Shown: positions 15,513-24,377 of the stretch, in pieces
Position numbering within the stretch: the stretch's first letter is position 1
Layout: each line of letters begins with the position of its first letter
Source of the DNA: Desulfurivibrionaceae bacterium
GTDB taxonomy: Bacteria; Desulfobacterota; Desulfobulbia; Desulfobulbales; UBA5123
NCBI GenBank assembly: GCA_030145325.1
Contig: JAQYVW010000035.1
Coordinates: 1 to 32,617, forward strand
Length of the DNA stretch: 32,617 nt
Direction: 5' to 3'
The notes under the pieces: model-generated
The model's input: the letters and a program-made list of their open reading frames with translations, nothing else
What the model was told of the DNA's origin: nothing
The model's database searches: none
Position numbers and translations under genes: made by a program

Positions 15513-16325
15513 ATGTTTGCTATGAAACGACTTATTACCGGATTGCTGCTCTGCGCAGGCTGGTTTTTGCTGGTTATGAATGGATCATTCCCCTTGTTCT
15601 GGGTGGTGGTGAGTGGGATGGGCGCTCTGGCTCTGTATGAATACGGGACCATGGTGCTTGTGGATTGTTCTCCTTCGGTCAAGTTGGCCGGTCTCGTTTG
15701 TGGCCTCTTGCCTTTTCTTACCGCGTTTAGTGGCAGTGCCGAGAACGTAGCGGCAGTTTTGCCCCTGGCCCTTTTTCTTTTGGTGGGCTTTGTCATCATT
15801 CGTTATCGGAGTCTTGGCGATCCTTTTATGGTCTTGAGCCGATCTGGGCTTGGGATTATTTACGTCGGTTTTTGTGGGGCCAATCTGATCCTCATTCGTC
15901 ATCAGCCTGGTGGCGTAGCGTGGTTGTTGTGGCTCACCGGCATCACTGTTGGCTCTGATTCCTTCGCCTATTATATCGGTCGACTACTTGGTAAACGCAA
16001 GCTTTGTCCGGCAGTGAGCCCTGGCAAAACAGTGGCTGGTTTTGTTGGCGGCTTAGTGGGTAGTGTTACGGTTTCCGTACTCCTTGCCGAGGTCCTCTTT
16101 GTTGGTCATGACCAGCTGCAAATTGCCATGGCCGCCGCTTTGTTGAGCTGTGTCGGGGTCTTGGGTGATCTTTGTGAATCGGTAATCAAACGAGCCATGG
16201 CTGTGAAGGATTCCGGTTCCATCTTGCCTGGTCATGGCGGCATTCTCGACCGGATTGATTCTCTTTTGTTTACCGCCCCGGTTCTTTTTAGTCTGGTACG
16301 ATTCGGTTTCCTGTCGGGAACCTGA
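15513..16325 (+). CDS. cdsA: Phosphatidate cytidylyltransferase
   Basis: Multi-pass membrane enzyme of 270 residues making CDP-diacylglycerol from phosphatidate and CTP. The C-terminal family signature is clear: [15 protein letters not shown] then [16 protein letters not shown]. About seven to eight hydrophobic segments precede and surround it. An in-frame TAA sits directly before ATG 15513, so the start is there or at ATG 15522; neither has a good ribosome-binding site. It follows uppS after 109 bases and precedes dxr, the usual order. Confidence 0.93.
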   Translation: MFAMKRLITGLLLCAGWFLLVMNGSFPLFWVVVSGMGALALYEYGTMVLVDCSPSVKLAGLVCGLLPFLTAFSGSAENVAAVLPLALFLLVGFVIIRYRSLGDPFMVLSRSGLGIIYVGFCGANLILIRHQPGGVAWLLWLTGITVGSDSFAYYIGRLLGKRKLCPAVSPGKTVAGFVGGLVGSVTVSVLLAEVLFVGHDQLQIAMAAALLSCVGVLGDLCESVIKRAMAVKDSGSILPGHGGILDRIDSLLFTAPVLFSLVRFGFLSGT

Positions 16326-16351
16326 ATTACAGCCTTAAGCGTGAGTTGATG

Positions 16352-17596
16352 ATGAAAAATATAGTCGTACTTGGCTCCACCGGTTCCATCGGTTGCAATG
16401 TTCTTGAGGTGGTTCGACAATTCCCAGGACGGTTCCGGGTTATTGGTCTTGCTGCCGGTCGCAATATTTCTCTCTTGCGGGATCAGTTGGAGGCGTTTAA
16501 TCCGCAACTGGTTTCGGTGGCGGATGAAAAACTTGCCGGAGAGTTGCGTTCGTTGTTATCTCCCGAATGGCAGCAACGGATTGTCGCCGGGGTGGATGGT
16601 AACGTCCAAGTCGCCACGTTGGCCGAGGCGGATACGGTGGTTTCCGCCATTGTCGGCGGTGCTGGTCTGGTTCCCACCCTTGCCGCCATTGAGGCGGGGA
16701 AGGATGTGGCCCTTGCCAACAAGGAAACCTTGGTCATGGCGGGCGATTTGGTCATGGCGGCGGTAAAAAATAATAATGTGGCGTTGTTACCCATCGACAG
16801 TGAGCATAATGCTGTTTTTCAAGCATTGTCAGCGGGGCGGCGTGAGGATGTTGACAAGATTATTCTTACTGCCTCGGGCGGTCCTTTTCGTGAGTTTGCG
16901 GAAAAAGATCTATGGGCCGTGACCAGAGCACAGGCGCTGAATCACCCCAACTGGAGTATGGGTAACAAGATTTCCATTGATTCGGCAACCATGATGAATA
17001 AGGGCCTTGAGGTGATTGAGGCCCGCTGGCTCTTTGATGTGCCGGTGGAGAGAATTGAAGTTCTTATTCACCCCCAGAGTATTGTTCACTCCATGGTGGA
17101 ATACATTGACGGTTCGGTGGTGGCGCAGATGGGGGTGCCGGACATGAAGATTCCCATTGCCTATGCCCTCTCCTATCCAGAACGTCTGCGGCTTAATATG
17201 CCGCGTTTAAGTTTGGCAAAATGTAATGGCCTGACCTTTACGCCGCCTGATTTTAAACGCTTTCCGGCCTTGAAATTGGCATATCTGGCCTGCAAAAAAG
17301 GGGGCACGCAACCGGCAACGCTGAATGCTGCCAACGAGGTTGCGGTGGCGGCATTTCTGGAAGAACGGATCCGCTTCCCCGAAATTGCCTTGGTGGTCTC
17401 TGAAACCATCAATCGTCAGCCGGTGCAACCGGTTATTAATGCGACGACGGTGCTTGATGCCGATCTTGCTGCTCGGGTACAGGCTGAATCAGTGGTGGAA
17501 GCTTTGATGTTGAAGACCAAGCAGCGCCGGGGAGAAGAGGCGCCATGTCCGTCTCTGCCATCCAAATGTGATTCCTTTTCAGATATCAAACATTAA
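16352..17596 (+). CDS. dxr: 1-deoxy-D-xylulose 5-phosphate reductoisomerase
   Basis: NADPH-dependent enzyme of the MEP isoprenoid pathway, 414 residues. The NADPH loop is [39 protein letters not shown], the substrate loop [22 protein letters not shown] and [17 protein letters not shown] are all present. Tandem TTG-ATG-ATG codons begin at 16346; I take the second ATG (16352) because GTGAG lies six bases before it. The last 20 residues (after KTKQRRGEE) look like an unconserved tail. It feeds isopentenyl units to uppS in the same cluster. Confidence 0.95.
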   Translation: MKNIVVLGSTGSIGCNVLEVVRQFPGRFRVIGLAAGRNISLLRDQLEAFNPQLVSVADEKLAGELRSLLSPEWQQRIVAGVDGNVQVATLAEADTVVSAIVGGAGLVPTLAAIEAGKDVALANKETLVMAGDLVMAAVKNNNVALLPIDSEHNAVFQALSAGRREDVDKIILTASGGPFREFAEKDLWAVTRAQALNHPNWSMGNKISIDSATMMNKGLEVIEARWLFDVPVERIEVLIHPQSIVHSMVEYIDGSVVAQMGVPDMKIPIAYALSYPERLRLNMPRLSLAKCNGLTFTPPDFKRFPALKLAYLACKKGGTQPATLNAANEVAVAAFLEERIRFPEIALVVSETINRQPVQPVINATTVLDADLAARVQAESVVEALMLKTKQRRGEEAPCPSLPSKCDSFSDIKH

Positions 17597-17676
17597 GATT
17601 GTCTTGAGCAACCTTGTTGGTCGTTAATTTGCTGCGGCCATTTCTTCTAAGTTAAACAAACACATTGTAGATAATC

Positions 17677-18756
17677 ATGAATTCATTGGTTTCTTTTATT
17701 GTTCTTCTTGGCCTGCTCATTTTTGTTCATGAGTTAGGACATTTTCTCTTTGCTAAGTTGTTTGGCGTCAAGGTGCTAAAGTTTTCGCTGGGTTTTGGCC
17801 CCAAGGTGTTTGGTCGCCAATATGGGGAAACCGAATACCTGATTAGTGCTTTTCCTTTGGGTGGCTATGTGAAGATGCTCGGTGAGCAGCCCGATGAAGA
17901 GGTTGCCGTCGAAGATAAAGAGCGCTCTTTTTCTGATAAGCCGGTCTGGCAGCGGATGATTGTGGTGGCGGCTGGTCCCGTTTTTAATCTTTTGTTTGCT
18001 TTATTGCTGTTTTTTGCCATCTTTGCGGTGGCTGGGTTGCCGGATATGGTCTCAGGCACCGCCATTGGCGAGGTGACAGCCGATTCTCCAGCTGCCGCAG
18101 CTGGCTTAATGGCCGGCGACACGATTCTCGCCATTGATGGTAATAGCACTGAAACTTGGGAGGATGTCTCTCATCTGGTTGCCACCAGTGAAGGCCACAA
18201 ACTCACCTTGACCATCAGTCGTGATGGCAAGAGTATGAAACTTGTTGGTCAGCCCACCACGCAGCCAACCCGAAATGTTTTCGGGGAGGTGGTGGGGGAG
18301 AGATATCTTCTTGGTATATCCAGGCTTGATAAGCTAGTTTACCGGAAGGTTGGCTTTGGCGAGGCATTTGTGGCCGGTTGTAATCAGACCTGGGCCTTTA
18401 TCTATTTGACCGTGATGGGGATCGTCAAGATCATCCAGAGTGTGGTGCCAGCCTCAGAGCTAGGGGGGCCCATCCGCATCGCCCAGCTGGCTGGAGAACG
18501 TCTGCATGCCGGGATGCTCCATTGGTTGCATTTTATGGGGATTCTCAGCATTAACCTCGGGGTGTTGAATTTGTTGCCGATCCCGATTTTAGACGGTGGC
18601 CATCTGGCCTTTTTTAGTCTGGAGGCGGTGCGGCGGCGCCCACTATCCCTTGCCAGCCAAGAAAATTGGCAAAAACTTGGTTTGGTGCTCCTTGGTTCTT
18701 TGATGGTCTTTGTATTTTACAACGACATCGCCAGACTGTTTGGGGTGGGCGGCTGA
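17677..18756 (+). CDS. rseP: RIP metalloprotease RseP (site-2 protease)
   Basis: Intramembrane zinc protease of 359 residues. The metal motif HELGH gives His18, Glu19 and His22 in the first membrane segment; the third ligand motif NLLPIPILDGG has Asp306. One PDZ domain (about 120-185, with SPAAAAGLMAGDTILAIDGN) lies between, whereas E. coli RseP has two. The family cuts anti-sigma factors and clears signal peptides. ATG start without an obvious Shine-Dalgarno. It follows dxr by 80 bases and is followed two bases later by tsaB. The substrate here is unknown; no sigmaE/RseA pair is in the window. Confidence 0.95.
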   Translation: MNSLVSFIVLLGLLIFVHELGHFLFAKLFGVKVLKFSLGFGPKVFGRQYGETEYLISAFPLGGYVKMLGEQPDEEVAVEDKERSFSDKPVWQRMIVVAAGPVFNLLFALLLFFAIFAVAGLPDMVSGTAIGEVTADSPAAAAGLMAGDTILAIDGNSTETWEDVSHLVATSEGHKLTLTISRDGKSMKLVGQPTTQPTRNVFGEVVGERYLLGISRLDKLVYRKVGFGEAFVAGCNQTWAFIYLTVMGIVKIIQSVVPASELGGPIRIAQLAGERLHAGMLHWLHFMGILSINLGVLNLLPIPILDGGHLAFFSLEAVRRRPLSLASQENWQKLGLVLLGSLMVFVFYNDIARLFGVGG

Positions 18757-18757
18757 A

Positions 18758-19486
18758 ATGGCGCGTCACGGTAAAATTATTGCCCCAGACACGCCGTTGC
18801 TCTTTTCCATGGAAACCACAGGGATGTGCGGCAGTGTGGCTTTGGTTGCCGATGGTTTTTGTCTTGGCGAATTTTCCTTGCTAACCAAGGTGACCCATTC
18901 GCGGCGGTTATTGAGCGCAGTTGCTTGGCTTTTCGAGCAGGCTGAGTGTGATTGGGACAGTGTTAACGGCATCGCCGTGAGCTTGGGGCCTGGCAGTTTT
19001 ACCGGAATCCGCATTGGCCTCAGTACCGCCAAGGGGTTGGCAATGGCAACGGGTAAGCCCCTTCTTGGTGTTTCCACCTTGGATGCTTACGCCGGGCAGT
19101 TCGCTCATCTGGATAAACCGCTCTGTGTAGTTCTTGACGCCCGTAAAAAAGAAGTTTACGCCGCCTTTTACCAATGCCTCGGTGATGGTTCCATCCGACG
19201 GACAAGTGAGTATCTAGTAATGCCACCAGCGCAACTTGCCGCCCTTATCACCGTGCCTACGGTGATGGCAGGTGACGGAGCGGTGTTATACCGTGACCTG
19301 TTTACAAGCTTACTTGCCGAGAAGGCTTTAATGGTTGACTCAAGTTGTTGTTTTCCCCGTGCTGCTGCTGTGGGCAAAGCGGCCTGGTCCTCATGGCATG
19401 GGCAGGAGTTTCTAGAACCTGCGGTGGTGGCACCTATCTATGTCCGCGCCTCCGACGCGGAGTTGAACTTCATTCCTCCCTCTTGA
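18758..19486 (+). CDS. tsaB: tRNA t6A biosynthesis factor TsaB
   Basis: ASKHA-fold protein of 242 residues that partners TsaD and TsaE in making N6-threonylcarbamoyladenosine at A37 of tRNAs. Visible are SMETTGMCGSVALV at the start, THSRRLLSAVAWLF, the family hallmark VSLGPGSFTGIRIGLSTAKG, and LDARKKEVYAAFY. I chose ATG 18758, two bases after the rseP stop; the longer frame to 18710 lies inside rseP. Glu replaces the usual Asp of the LAIDT motif. Only a weak ribosome-binding site is present, so translation probably depends on rseP. It is the last gene of the cluster. Confidence 0.92.
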   Translation: MARHGKIIAPDTPLLFSMETTGMCGSVALVADGFCLGEFSLLTKVTHSRRLLSAVAWLFEQAECDWDSVNGIAVSLGPGSFTGIRIGLSTAKGLAMATGKPLLGVSTLDAYAGQFAHLDKPLCVVLDARKKEVYAAFYQCLGDGSIRRTSEYLVMPPAQLAALITVPTVMAGDGAVLYRDLFTSLLAEKALMVDSSCCFPRAAAVGKAAWSSWHGQEFLEPAVVAPIYVRASDAELNFIPPS

Positions 19487-19544
19487 AACAAGGATTACTT
19501 GCAAAGATGAGTAACCTCCTCGTTTCATTCCATTGCGTTTTTTT
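19484..19544 (+). terminator. Imperfect terminator hairpin after tsaB
   Basis: The tsaB stop is within TGAAAC (19484-19489), which pairs with GTTTCA (19522-19527). TTACT (19495-19499) pairs with AGTAA (19510-19514) inside, with a ten-base loop. A run of seven T follows at 19538-19544, about ten bases beyond the stem. The offset of the T-run makes this less certain than a standard terminator. Confidence 0.45.
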
Positions 19545-19907
19545 CAACTACTCTGCTTCCTGTTATTAGCATTTGTATGGTCTTGAAAAACTGTCTTATT
19601 CTCTGAATGTTTTGCTCACGCTAGAACTGGTTCTATGAATATCTTCTTGGGGCCTTTATTTAAGCAGTCGGGGACAGGTTTAATTACTGCAATCTGCACA
19701 TATAGGCATGTGGTAATTGCTTGTTGCCGGTTGCAGCGGGGCAAGGGTTATCCTTTGTTTTGTAATTGATTATGTTGTAGGATTCGTTAGTATTTAATTT
19801 CGTTCTTGTCTTTTGCAACCACTACCTAACATAAAATGTTACAGCTTTGGCCTTGAAACGTAGTCAAGTCAGTATAGGCAAACGCATATTAGGCATATTT
19901 ATTCCAC
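19545..19907 (+). other. Gene-free gap with a bulged hairpin, possible degraded repeat
   Basis: No convincing reading frame is seen in this 363-base gap before the histidine kinase. The stretch GTCGGGGACAGGTTTAATTA (19666-19685) resembles sequences I associate with repeats near REP-associated transposases. It leads into a bulged hairpin: AATTAC (19682-19687) with GTAATT (19713-19718), and CACAT (19697-19701) with ATGTG (19708-19712). The word TAGGCA occurs at 19703, near 19875 and near 19890, the last two just before the kinase start. No clear sigma70 promoter was found. Confidence 0.3.
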
Positions 19908-22091
19908 ATGATGAATATCAAAAGAAAAACAACTCTCATTGTTATGAGTATAATTATCGTCCTTAGCGCCATCCATGCCGGGGCGTCTATTTACTGGAGT
20001 CGTCGCAGTCTGGCGGAGGAACAAATTGAGCATCGGCGGTTGTTTGAAAAGAGTTACGAACAGATTACGAACCGGTTGGATAACTACCTTTCAAAACGGA
20101 TGAACGGTCTCTTGGTGCAAAAGGAGATATTGCGTGCTTTTCGCGACCGTGATCGGAAACGCCTTTATACCCTGACCAAAAAGAAATTCGAGGTGATCAA
20201 GAAAGAACTTCCCGGTTTCCCCATCTTGCATTTCCATACCCCTGACCATAAGAGCTTTCTGCGGGTTCATAAGCCAACTTTGTTTGCCGATGATTTGGAA
20301 AAGGTACGGCCAATGATAAGCCGGGTCATCCATTCCCGCCATGAAGAAAAGGGATTTGAGGTCGGGAAGTTTGCGATTATTTACCGGGTGGTGAGGCCGA
20401 TCTTTTATGAAGGTGAGTTTCTCGGCGTTTTGGAAATAGGTGGAGATACTGACTATATAATGAGAGAGTTACGCCTTCTTTTCGGTATGCCCAGCGCCTT
20501 GTTTGTCACCGACAAATCTCTTGGTTCATATCGAGCAAATACAAAATTCAAGAAGATAAGTGGCAGGGTAATGTTTTCGAGCAATGATGATCAACTCTTT
20601 GAGAATATAAAGGCCATTGACTTTGCAAAGGGAGGGAAGGTGGAAGTAGCTGGTAAAGAATATGCCTTATTGATTTCCGATCCCATTATTGATTTTAATG
20701 GCAAGTTGATTGGCAACATTGTTTCCCTGCAAGATCATAGTCGCGAAAATTCCTTGCAGAGAGAGATAGTATTACAGACCATGATTATGTCGATTCTCTT
20801 GCTTGTTTTGGTGAGCGTGGTGCTTGAGAAAAGTTTTGGACGGATGGTGGCTGATCTTGAGTCTAGCAATGAGCGGGCGTTGCAGGCCGAGAAGGCCAAG
20901 GGCGAATTCCTAGCCAATATGAGTCATGAAATCAGAACCCCGATGAATGCCATTATCGGTATGACTGAACTTACACTCAAGACCTCTTTGGACTCAAGGC
21001 AACGTCATATGCTTGATTCTGTTAAGGTTGCATCGCATAGCTTGTTGGGATTGTTGAATGATATCCTCGACTTTTCCAAGATTGAGGCGGGCCAGTTGCA
21101 ACTTGACAAGTATGTCTTTACTATTTCGGCCCTTGTTGATTCTGTGCAATCGATCATGGACATTAATGCCACCGATAAGAATATTTCCCTTCAGGTGCAG
21201 GCAAATTTTGATAATCTGCCGGAGTTTGTCGAAGGAGATGAACTGCGCTTGCGGCAAGTGTTGCTTAACCTGGTAAGTAACGCCATCAAGTTTACCGAGA
21301 AGGGGAGGGTTGTTGTCACGGTTGAGATGGTTTCGGAAAGATCAGATAACTCCATGGTCATGATGCTTTTTTCTGTTGTCGACACCGGTATGGGCATCCC
21401 GGTTGCCAAGCAGGATTCGATCTTTAAAAGTTTTAGGCAGGCGGATAGCTCAACGGCAAGACAGTTCGGAGGGACAGGTTTAGGACTTGCCATCTGCAAA
21501 CAGCTGGTTGAATTGATGGACGGGCGACTCTGGTATGAAAGTGAGCAGGGTAAGGGCGCTAGTTTCCATTTTACCGTTCCTTTGACGGTGGTCGATAAGG
21601 TCGTCCCCGAGGAGAAGAAAAAACTGGTTGAGGAAACGTTGAAACAGCTGTCTATCCTTCTTGTTGAGGATAATATGGCCAACCGCGAGCTGGCTCGAAT
21701 GGTTCTTGAGGAAGAAGGGCACGCGGTGACAACAGCTGTTGACGGGTTGGAAGCGCTTGAGGTGGTTGCTGAGCAGGATTTCAATGTTGTTCTGATGGAT
21801 GTGCAGATGCCGATCATGGACGGTTATACCGCTTGCGGTATTATAAGGGAATGTGAACAGGGAGGAGGGGAGATCAAGAACCTTTCCCCGGAATTGGCGG
21901 CAAAATTAGTAAACCGTATTCGTGGCGGTCATTTGGCGATTATTGCCATGACTGCAAATGCCTTGATGGGTGATAAAGAAAAATGCTTGCAGGCGGGGAT
22001 GGACGATTACCTTACCAAGCCGTTTCTCCCTGAACAGGTGGCAAGCGCTATCCAGCGTGTTACCGGTGGCAGCGCTAATTGTTCAGTGTAA
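19908..22091 (+). CDS. Hybrid sensor histidine kinase with periplasmic double-Cache sensor
   Basis: Membrane kinase of 727 residues. A first helix (about 9-28) and second helix (about 288-308) flank a periplasmic region that looks like a double Cache sensor ([20 protein letters not shown]). Then come a short coiled coil, HisKA with His340 in [12 protein letters not shown], HATPase_c with [17 protein letters not shown] and GGTGLGLAI, and a receiver with Asp631 in [11 protein letters not shown]. The receiver has about 18 extra residues before AIIAMTA compared with the second kinase in this window. Its output would pass to a separate Hpt or regulator; none is adjacent. Tandem ATGs at 19908 and 19911 lack a Shine-Dalgarno. 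It is a single-gene unit, convergent with the phosphohexomutase gene. The ligand is unknown. Confidence 0.9.
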   Translation: MMNIKRKTTLIVMSIIIVLSAIHAGASIYWSRRSLAEEQIEHRRLFEKSYEQITNRLDNYLSKRMNGLLVQKEILRAFRDRDRKRLYTLTKKKFEVIKKELPGFPILHFHTPDHKSFLRVHKPTLFADDLEKVRPMISRVIHSRHEEKGFEVGKFAIIYRVVRPIFYEGEFLGVLEIGGDTDYIMRELRLLFGMPSALFVTDKSLGSYRANTKFKKISGRVMFSSNDDQLFENIKAIDFAKGGKVEVAGKEYALLISDPIIDFNGKLIGNIVSLQDHSRENSLQREIVLQTMIMSILLLVLVSVVLEKSFGRMVADLESSNERALQAEKAKGEFLANMSHEIRTPMNAIIGMTELTLKTSLDSRQRHMLDSVKVASHSLLGLLNDILDFSKIEAGQLQLDKYVFTISALVDSVQSIMDINATDKNISLQVQANFDNLPEFVEGDELRLRQVLLNLVSNAIKFTEKGRVVVTVEMVSERSDNSMVMMLFSVVDTGMGIPVAKQDSIFKSFRQADSSTARQFGGTGLGLAICKQLVELMDGRLWYESEQGKGASFHFTVPLTVVDKVVPEEKKKLVEETLKQLSILLVEDNMANRELARMVLEEEGHAVTTAVDGLEALEVVAEQDFNVVLMDVQMPIMDGYTACGIIRECEQGGGEIKNLSPELAAKLVNRIRGGHLAIIAMTANALMGDKEKCLQAGMDDYLTKPFLPEQVASAIQRVTGGSANCSV

Positions 22092-22191
22092 TTGACAAGT
22101 CTAAATGTCAAACTAATCTCACCTCAACTCTGAAACGTCACATTTTGCCGGTTTTCCCTTCTTGTTCATGAGCGTAACGTATAGATTGGGC

Positions 22192-22217
22192 AAAAAGAGA
22201 ATTTTTCAAGATTCCCT
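22192..22217 (-). terminator. Rho-independent terminator of the phosphohexomutase gene
   Basis: On the minus strand AGGGAAT pairs with ATTCTCT (one G-T pair) across loop CTTGAAAA, followed by TTTT. It lies five bases after the stop codon of the leftward gene. Confidence 0.55.
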
Positions 22218-22221
22218 AAAG

Positions 22222-23958
22222 TTATGCATCGATAAGCCCAATCTCCGCAAGCATCGCTTGGGCTGCGGCGAAAAGCGCTTTTTTTCCTTTCTCTGTCCGA
22301 GCTTCGACATAGAATCGGACCTTGGGTTCGGTGCCGGAGGGGCGGATCATTAGCCAGCTGCCGTCGGCAAGGATCATTTTGCGACCGTCTATGTCGATAA
22401 CTTGGGCGACTTTTTTTTCTTCGCCACCCACCATGATGGTGGCGTCTACTTTGTACTTTTCCAGTCTGGCCAGGGTTTTGCCCAACTCTTCTCCTTGTTG
22501 GCTTACGGTCACCCCATCCCGATCCGGGTAGAAATAGCCGTAGGTGTCGCGTAGTTCTTGTTGGTAATCACCAAGGTTCTTTTGCAGGCTCAAGACCATG
22601 TCTATGGCCAGCAACAGGCCGATATATGCGTCTTTCTCGGGGGTATGACCGATGGTGGTGATGCCGTCCGATTCTTCAAAACAGATCAGGGCCTTATCAA
22701 TAACCGGCTTGAATTCCTTAAAACCGACTTTTGGTTCAAAAACCTCCTCCCCCAGGGTCATTGCCAACTGGTTAGCGAAATTGCTGGTGGCCACGGTTTT
22801 GGCGACCAGGCCTTTTTTGCCCTTTATTTCGTGGAGGAAATGATAGGCCATGGCCCCGAAGGTATTCATGTCGATTTCTGTTTCGCCATCGGTAAAGCGA
22901 ATACGGTCGGCATCTGGATCCATGATGATGCCCAGTTTGAGTGGTTCCGACCGATTTTTTAGGATATCGGTGACGGTTTTCATGTTGGCAGTGGAGGGTT
23001 CCGGGGCCACGCCGCCAAAGGTAGGGTCGTCGTTGTCGCGTAAGAACAGAAGGTGCGGGCTGTCCAGGTTATTAAACAGTTTGCGGACATGTACCCTGCT
23101 CGCGCCGTGAACGCAATCCACCGCTATGACCATATTGTCGGCTTCAGTAAAGGTTGCCATGGTTTGCTGATGATCAAGGCCATGTTTATCCCGGCCACGA
23201 CGCACCAGTTCAAACCAGGCCCCCAGTGCATCCAGTGGTTTGACCAGAGATGAATCTGGAGCTAGGGGCAGTGGCTGATCATCTTTGATTAATTGCCGGG
23301 CCAGGTCGGTAATGGTGTTGGTGATAACCGCAGCGGCAGGACCACCATCTGCAGCGTTAAATTTAAAGCCAGCATACTCCAGGGGATTGTGACTGGGGGT
23401 AAGGTTGATGGAAAAGGCTGCCTGGTGAATAAGTAACGATGCCGAAAGGGTGCCGGTGGTCGCTTCCCCGGCGTAAAGAACGTTAAAGCCATGGCTGGTA
23501 AGAACATCGCAAGCTGCGTGGGCCAATATTTCTCCCCCGAAGCGGTTGTCATAGCCGATCACACAGCCCCGTTGTTGCGCTTCAGCAAGGCTTTTGACTC
23601 CCAACGCTTCCCGGAGAGGTGATTCTTCTGCCAATTGCTCATAGATAGAAATGATGGCGGAGGTGACCAAGGCGATTGATTTCGCGAAAATATCCTTGCC
23701 GATGATCCCTCGCCAGCCAGAGGTGCCGAACTTAACCTCGGTTCTGGGCTGCATGATGTTGGTTTGTATCTCATCCTCAACCCTCAGGTAGGTATTATCT
23801 ATTTCCTTTTGCCAGGTAGCGTAATCAGCTGCGTCGTGGGGATAGTCGTCACGAATTTTGATTAATTCTTTGATCAGGGTAAAGTAGTCGCTGGCACCGT
23901 GATTGTCGGCAACCACATATTTTTCTAAAAGGGAAGTTGCTGTCCTGGCTTTGTTCAT
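22222..23958 (-). CDS. Phosphoglucomutase/phosphomannomutase family enzyme
   Basis: Alpha-D-phosphohexomutase of 578 residues that interconverts hexose 1- and 6-phosphates. All four family sites are visible: phosphoserine loop TPSHNP with Ser189, metal loop DPDADR, sugar loop FEESDG, and the phosphate-binding tail RPSGTEPKVRFYVEA. About 65 N-terminal residues precede the usual KFGTSGWRG start of domain 1. AGGAGA lies seven bases before the ATG. The gene is divergent from ppsA, so together they could steer pyruvate through PEP toward sugar phosphates for glycogen or LPS sugars; this is inferred. The sequence does not decide between glucose and mannose as main substrate. Confidence 0.88.
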   Translation of the reverse strand: MNKARTATSLLEKYVVADNHGASDYFTLIKELIKIRDDYPHDAADYATWQKEIDNTYLRVEDEIQTNIMQPRTEVKFGTSGWRGIIGKDIFAKSIALVTSAIISIYEQLAEESPLREALGVKSLAEAQQRGCVIGYDNRFGGEILAHAACDVLTSHGFNVLYAGEATTGTLSASLLIHQAAFSINLTPSHNPLEYAGFKFNAADGGPAAAVITNTITDLARQLIKDDQPLPLAPDSSLVKPLDALGAWFELVRRGRDKHGLDHQQTMATFTEADNMVIAVDCVHGASRVHVRKLFNNLDSPHLLFLRDNDDPTFGGVAPEPSTANMKTVTDILKNRSEPLKLGIIMDPDADRIRFTDGETEIDMNTFGAMAYHFLHEIKGKKGLVAKTVATSNFANQLAMTLGEEVFEPKVGFKEFKPVIDKALICFEESDGITTIGHTPEKDAYIGLLLAIDMVLSLQKNLGDYQQELRDTYGYFYPDRDGVTVSQQGEELGKTLARLEKYKVDATIMVGGEEKKVAQVIDIDGRKMILADGSWLMIRPSGTEPKVRFYVEARTEKGKKALFAAAQAMLAEIGLIDA

Positions 23959-24138
23959 CCGGGATTCTCCTGATTAATTTAAAAAGACTTGAATTTTGTG
24001 GTAAGAAATATTCTATACCATGCCATATGATGATTCTTGTTCTCAAGTTTTTTAAGATCCTGCGGTACCATTACCCATGCTTGCGATCTCTGCGAAGCTG
24101 TTTCATGGTGGATATATCTGCTCCTTGGTAAGATATTC

Positions 24139-24167
24139 TTGACCGGCAGGGATAGATTCGATATAAG
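24139..24167 (+). promoter_or_regulatory. Sigma70-type promoter for ppsA with flanking inverted repeat
   Basis: TTGACC (24139-24144) and TATAAG (24162-24167) are 17 bases apart. CAGGGAT (24147-24153) lies in the spacer and its exact inverse ATCCCTG (24188-24194) lies just past the expected start, 41 bases apart or about four helical turns. GTTT-GGC-AAAC sits between. The repeat could be a paired operator or, in RNA, a terminator-like stem followed by six T (24199-24204). The leader to ppsA would be about 200 bases. Confidence 0.5.
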
Positions 24168-24323
24168 AGAGGTTTGGCAAACGTTGAATCCCTGACTGTT
24201 TTTTGCATGGCTTAACCCGTTTTCATCTTTACGCACTAGTATAGAAATTATTTTTTTGCGTTTGGAGCGGTTAGTTCTGCTTTTTTTTTGAGCAGTCAAG
24301 ATGGGAATGTGTAAATAGAAATA

Positions 24324-24353
24324 TTGATTCAGTAAACTTTTATTAACTAAAAT
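24324..24353 (+). promoter_or_regulatory. Possible second ppsA promoter
   Basis: TTGATT (24324-24329) and TAAAAT (24348-24353) are 18 bases apart, close to the ppsA ribosome-binding site. It would give a leader of under 20 bases before the start. The A/T-rich surroundings weaken the case. The remaining interval from 23959 to 24377 holds no convincing gene. Confidence 0.3.
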
Positions 24354-24377
24354 TTGGTAACTCAGGAGATGAAGAAG

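Noticed and set aside
19635-19769. 43-codon frame on the plus strand before the kinase
   Set aside because: No ribosome-binding site; it runs through the repeat-like hairpin and has an unremarkable composition.
22092-22111. TTGACA-8-TGTCAA palindrome after the first histidine kinase
   Set aside because: A six-pair A/T-rich stem without a T-run; it could be an operator but there is no gene to control next to it.
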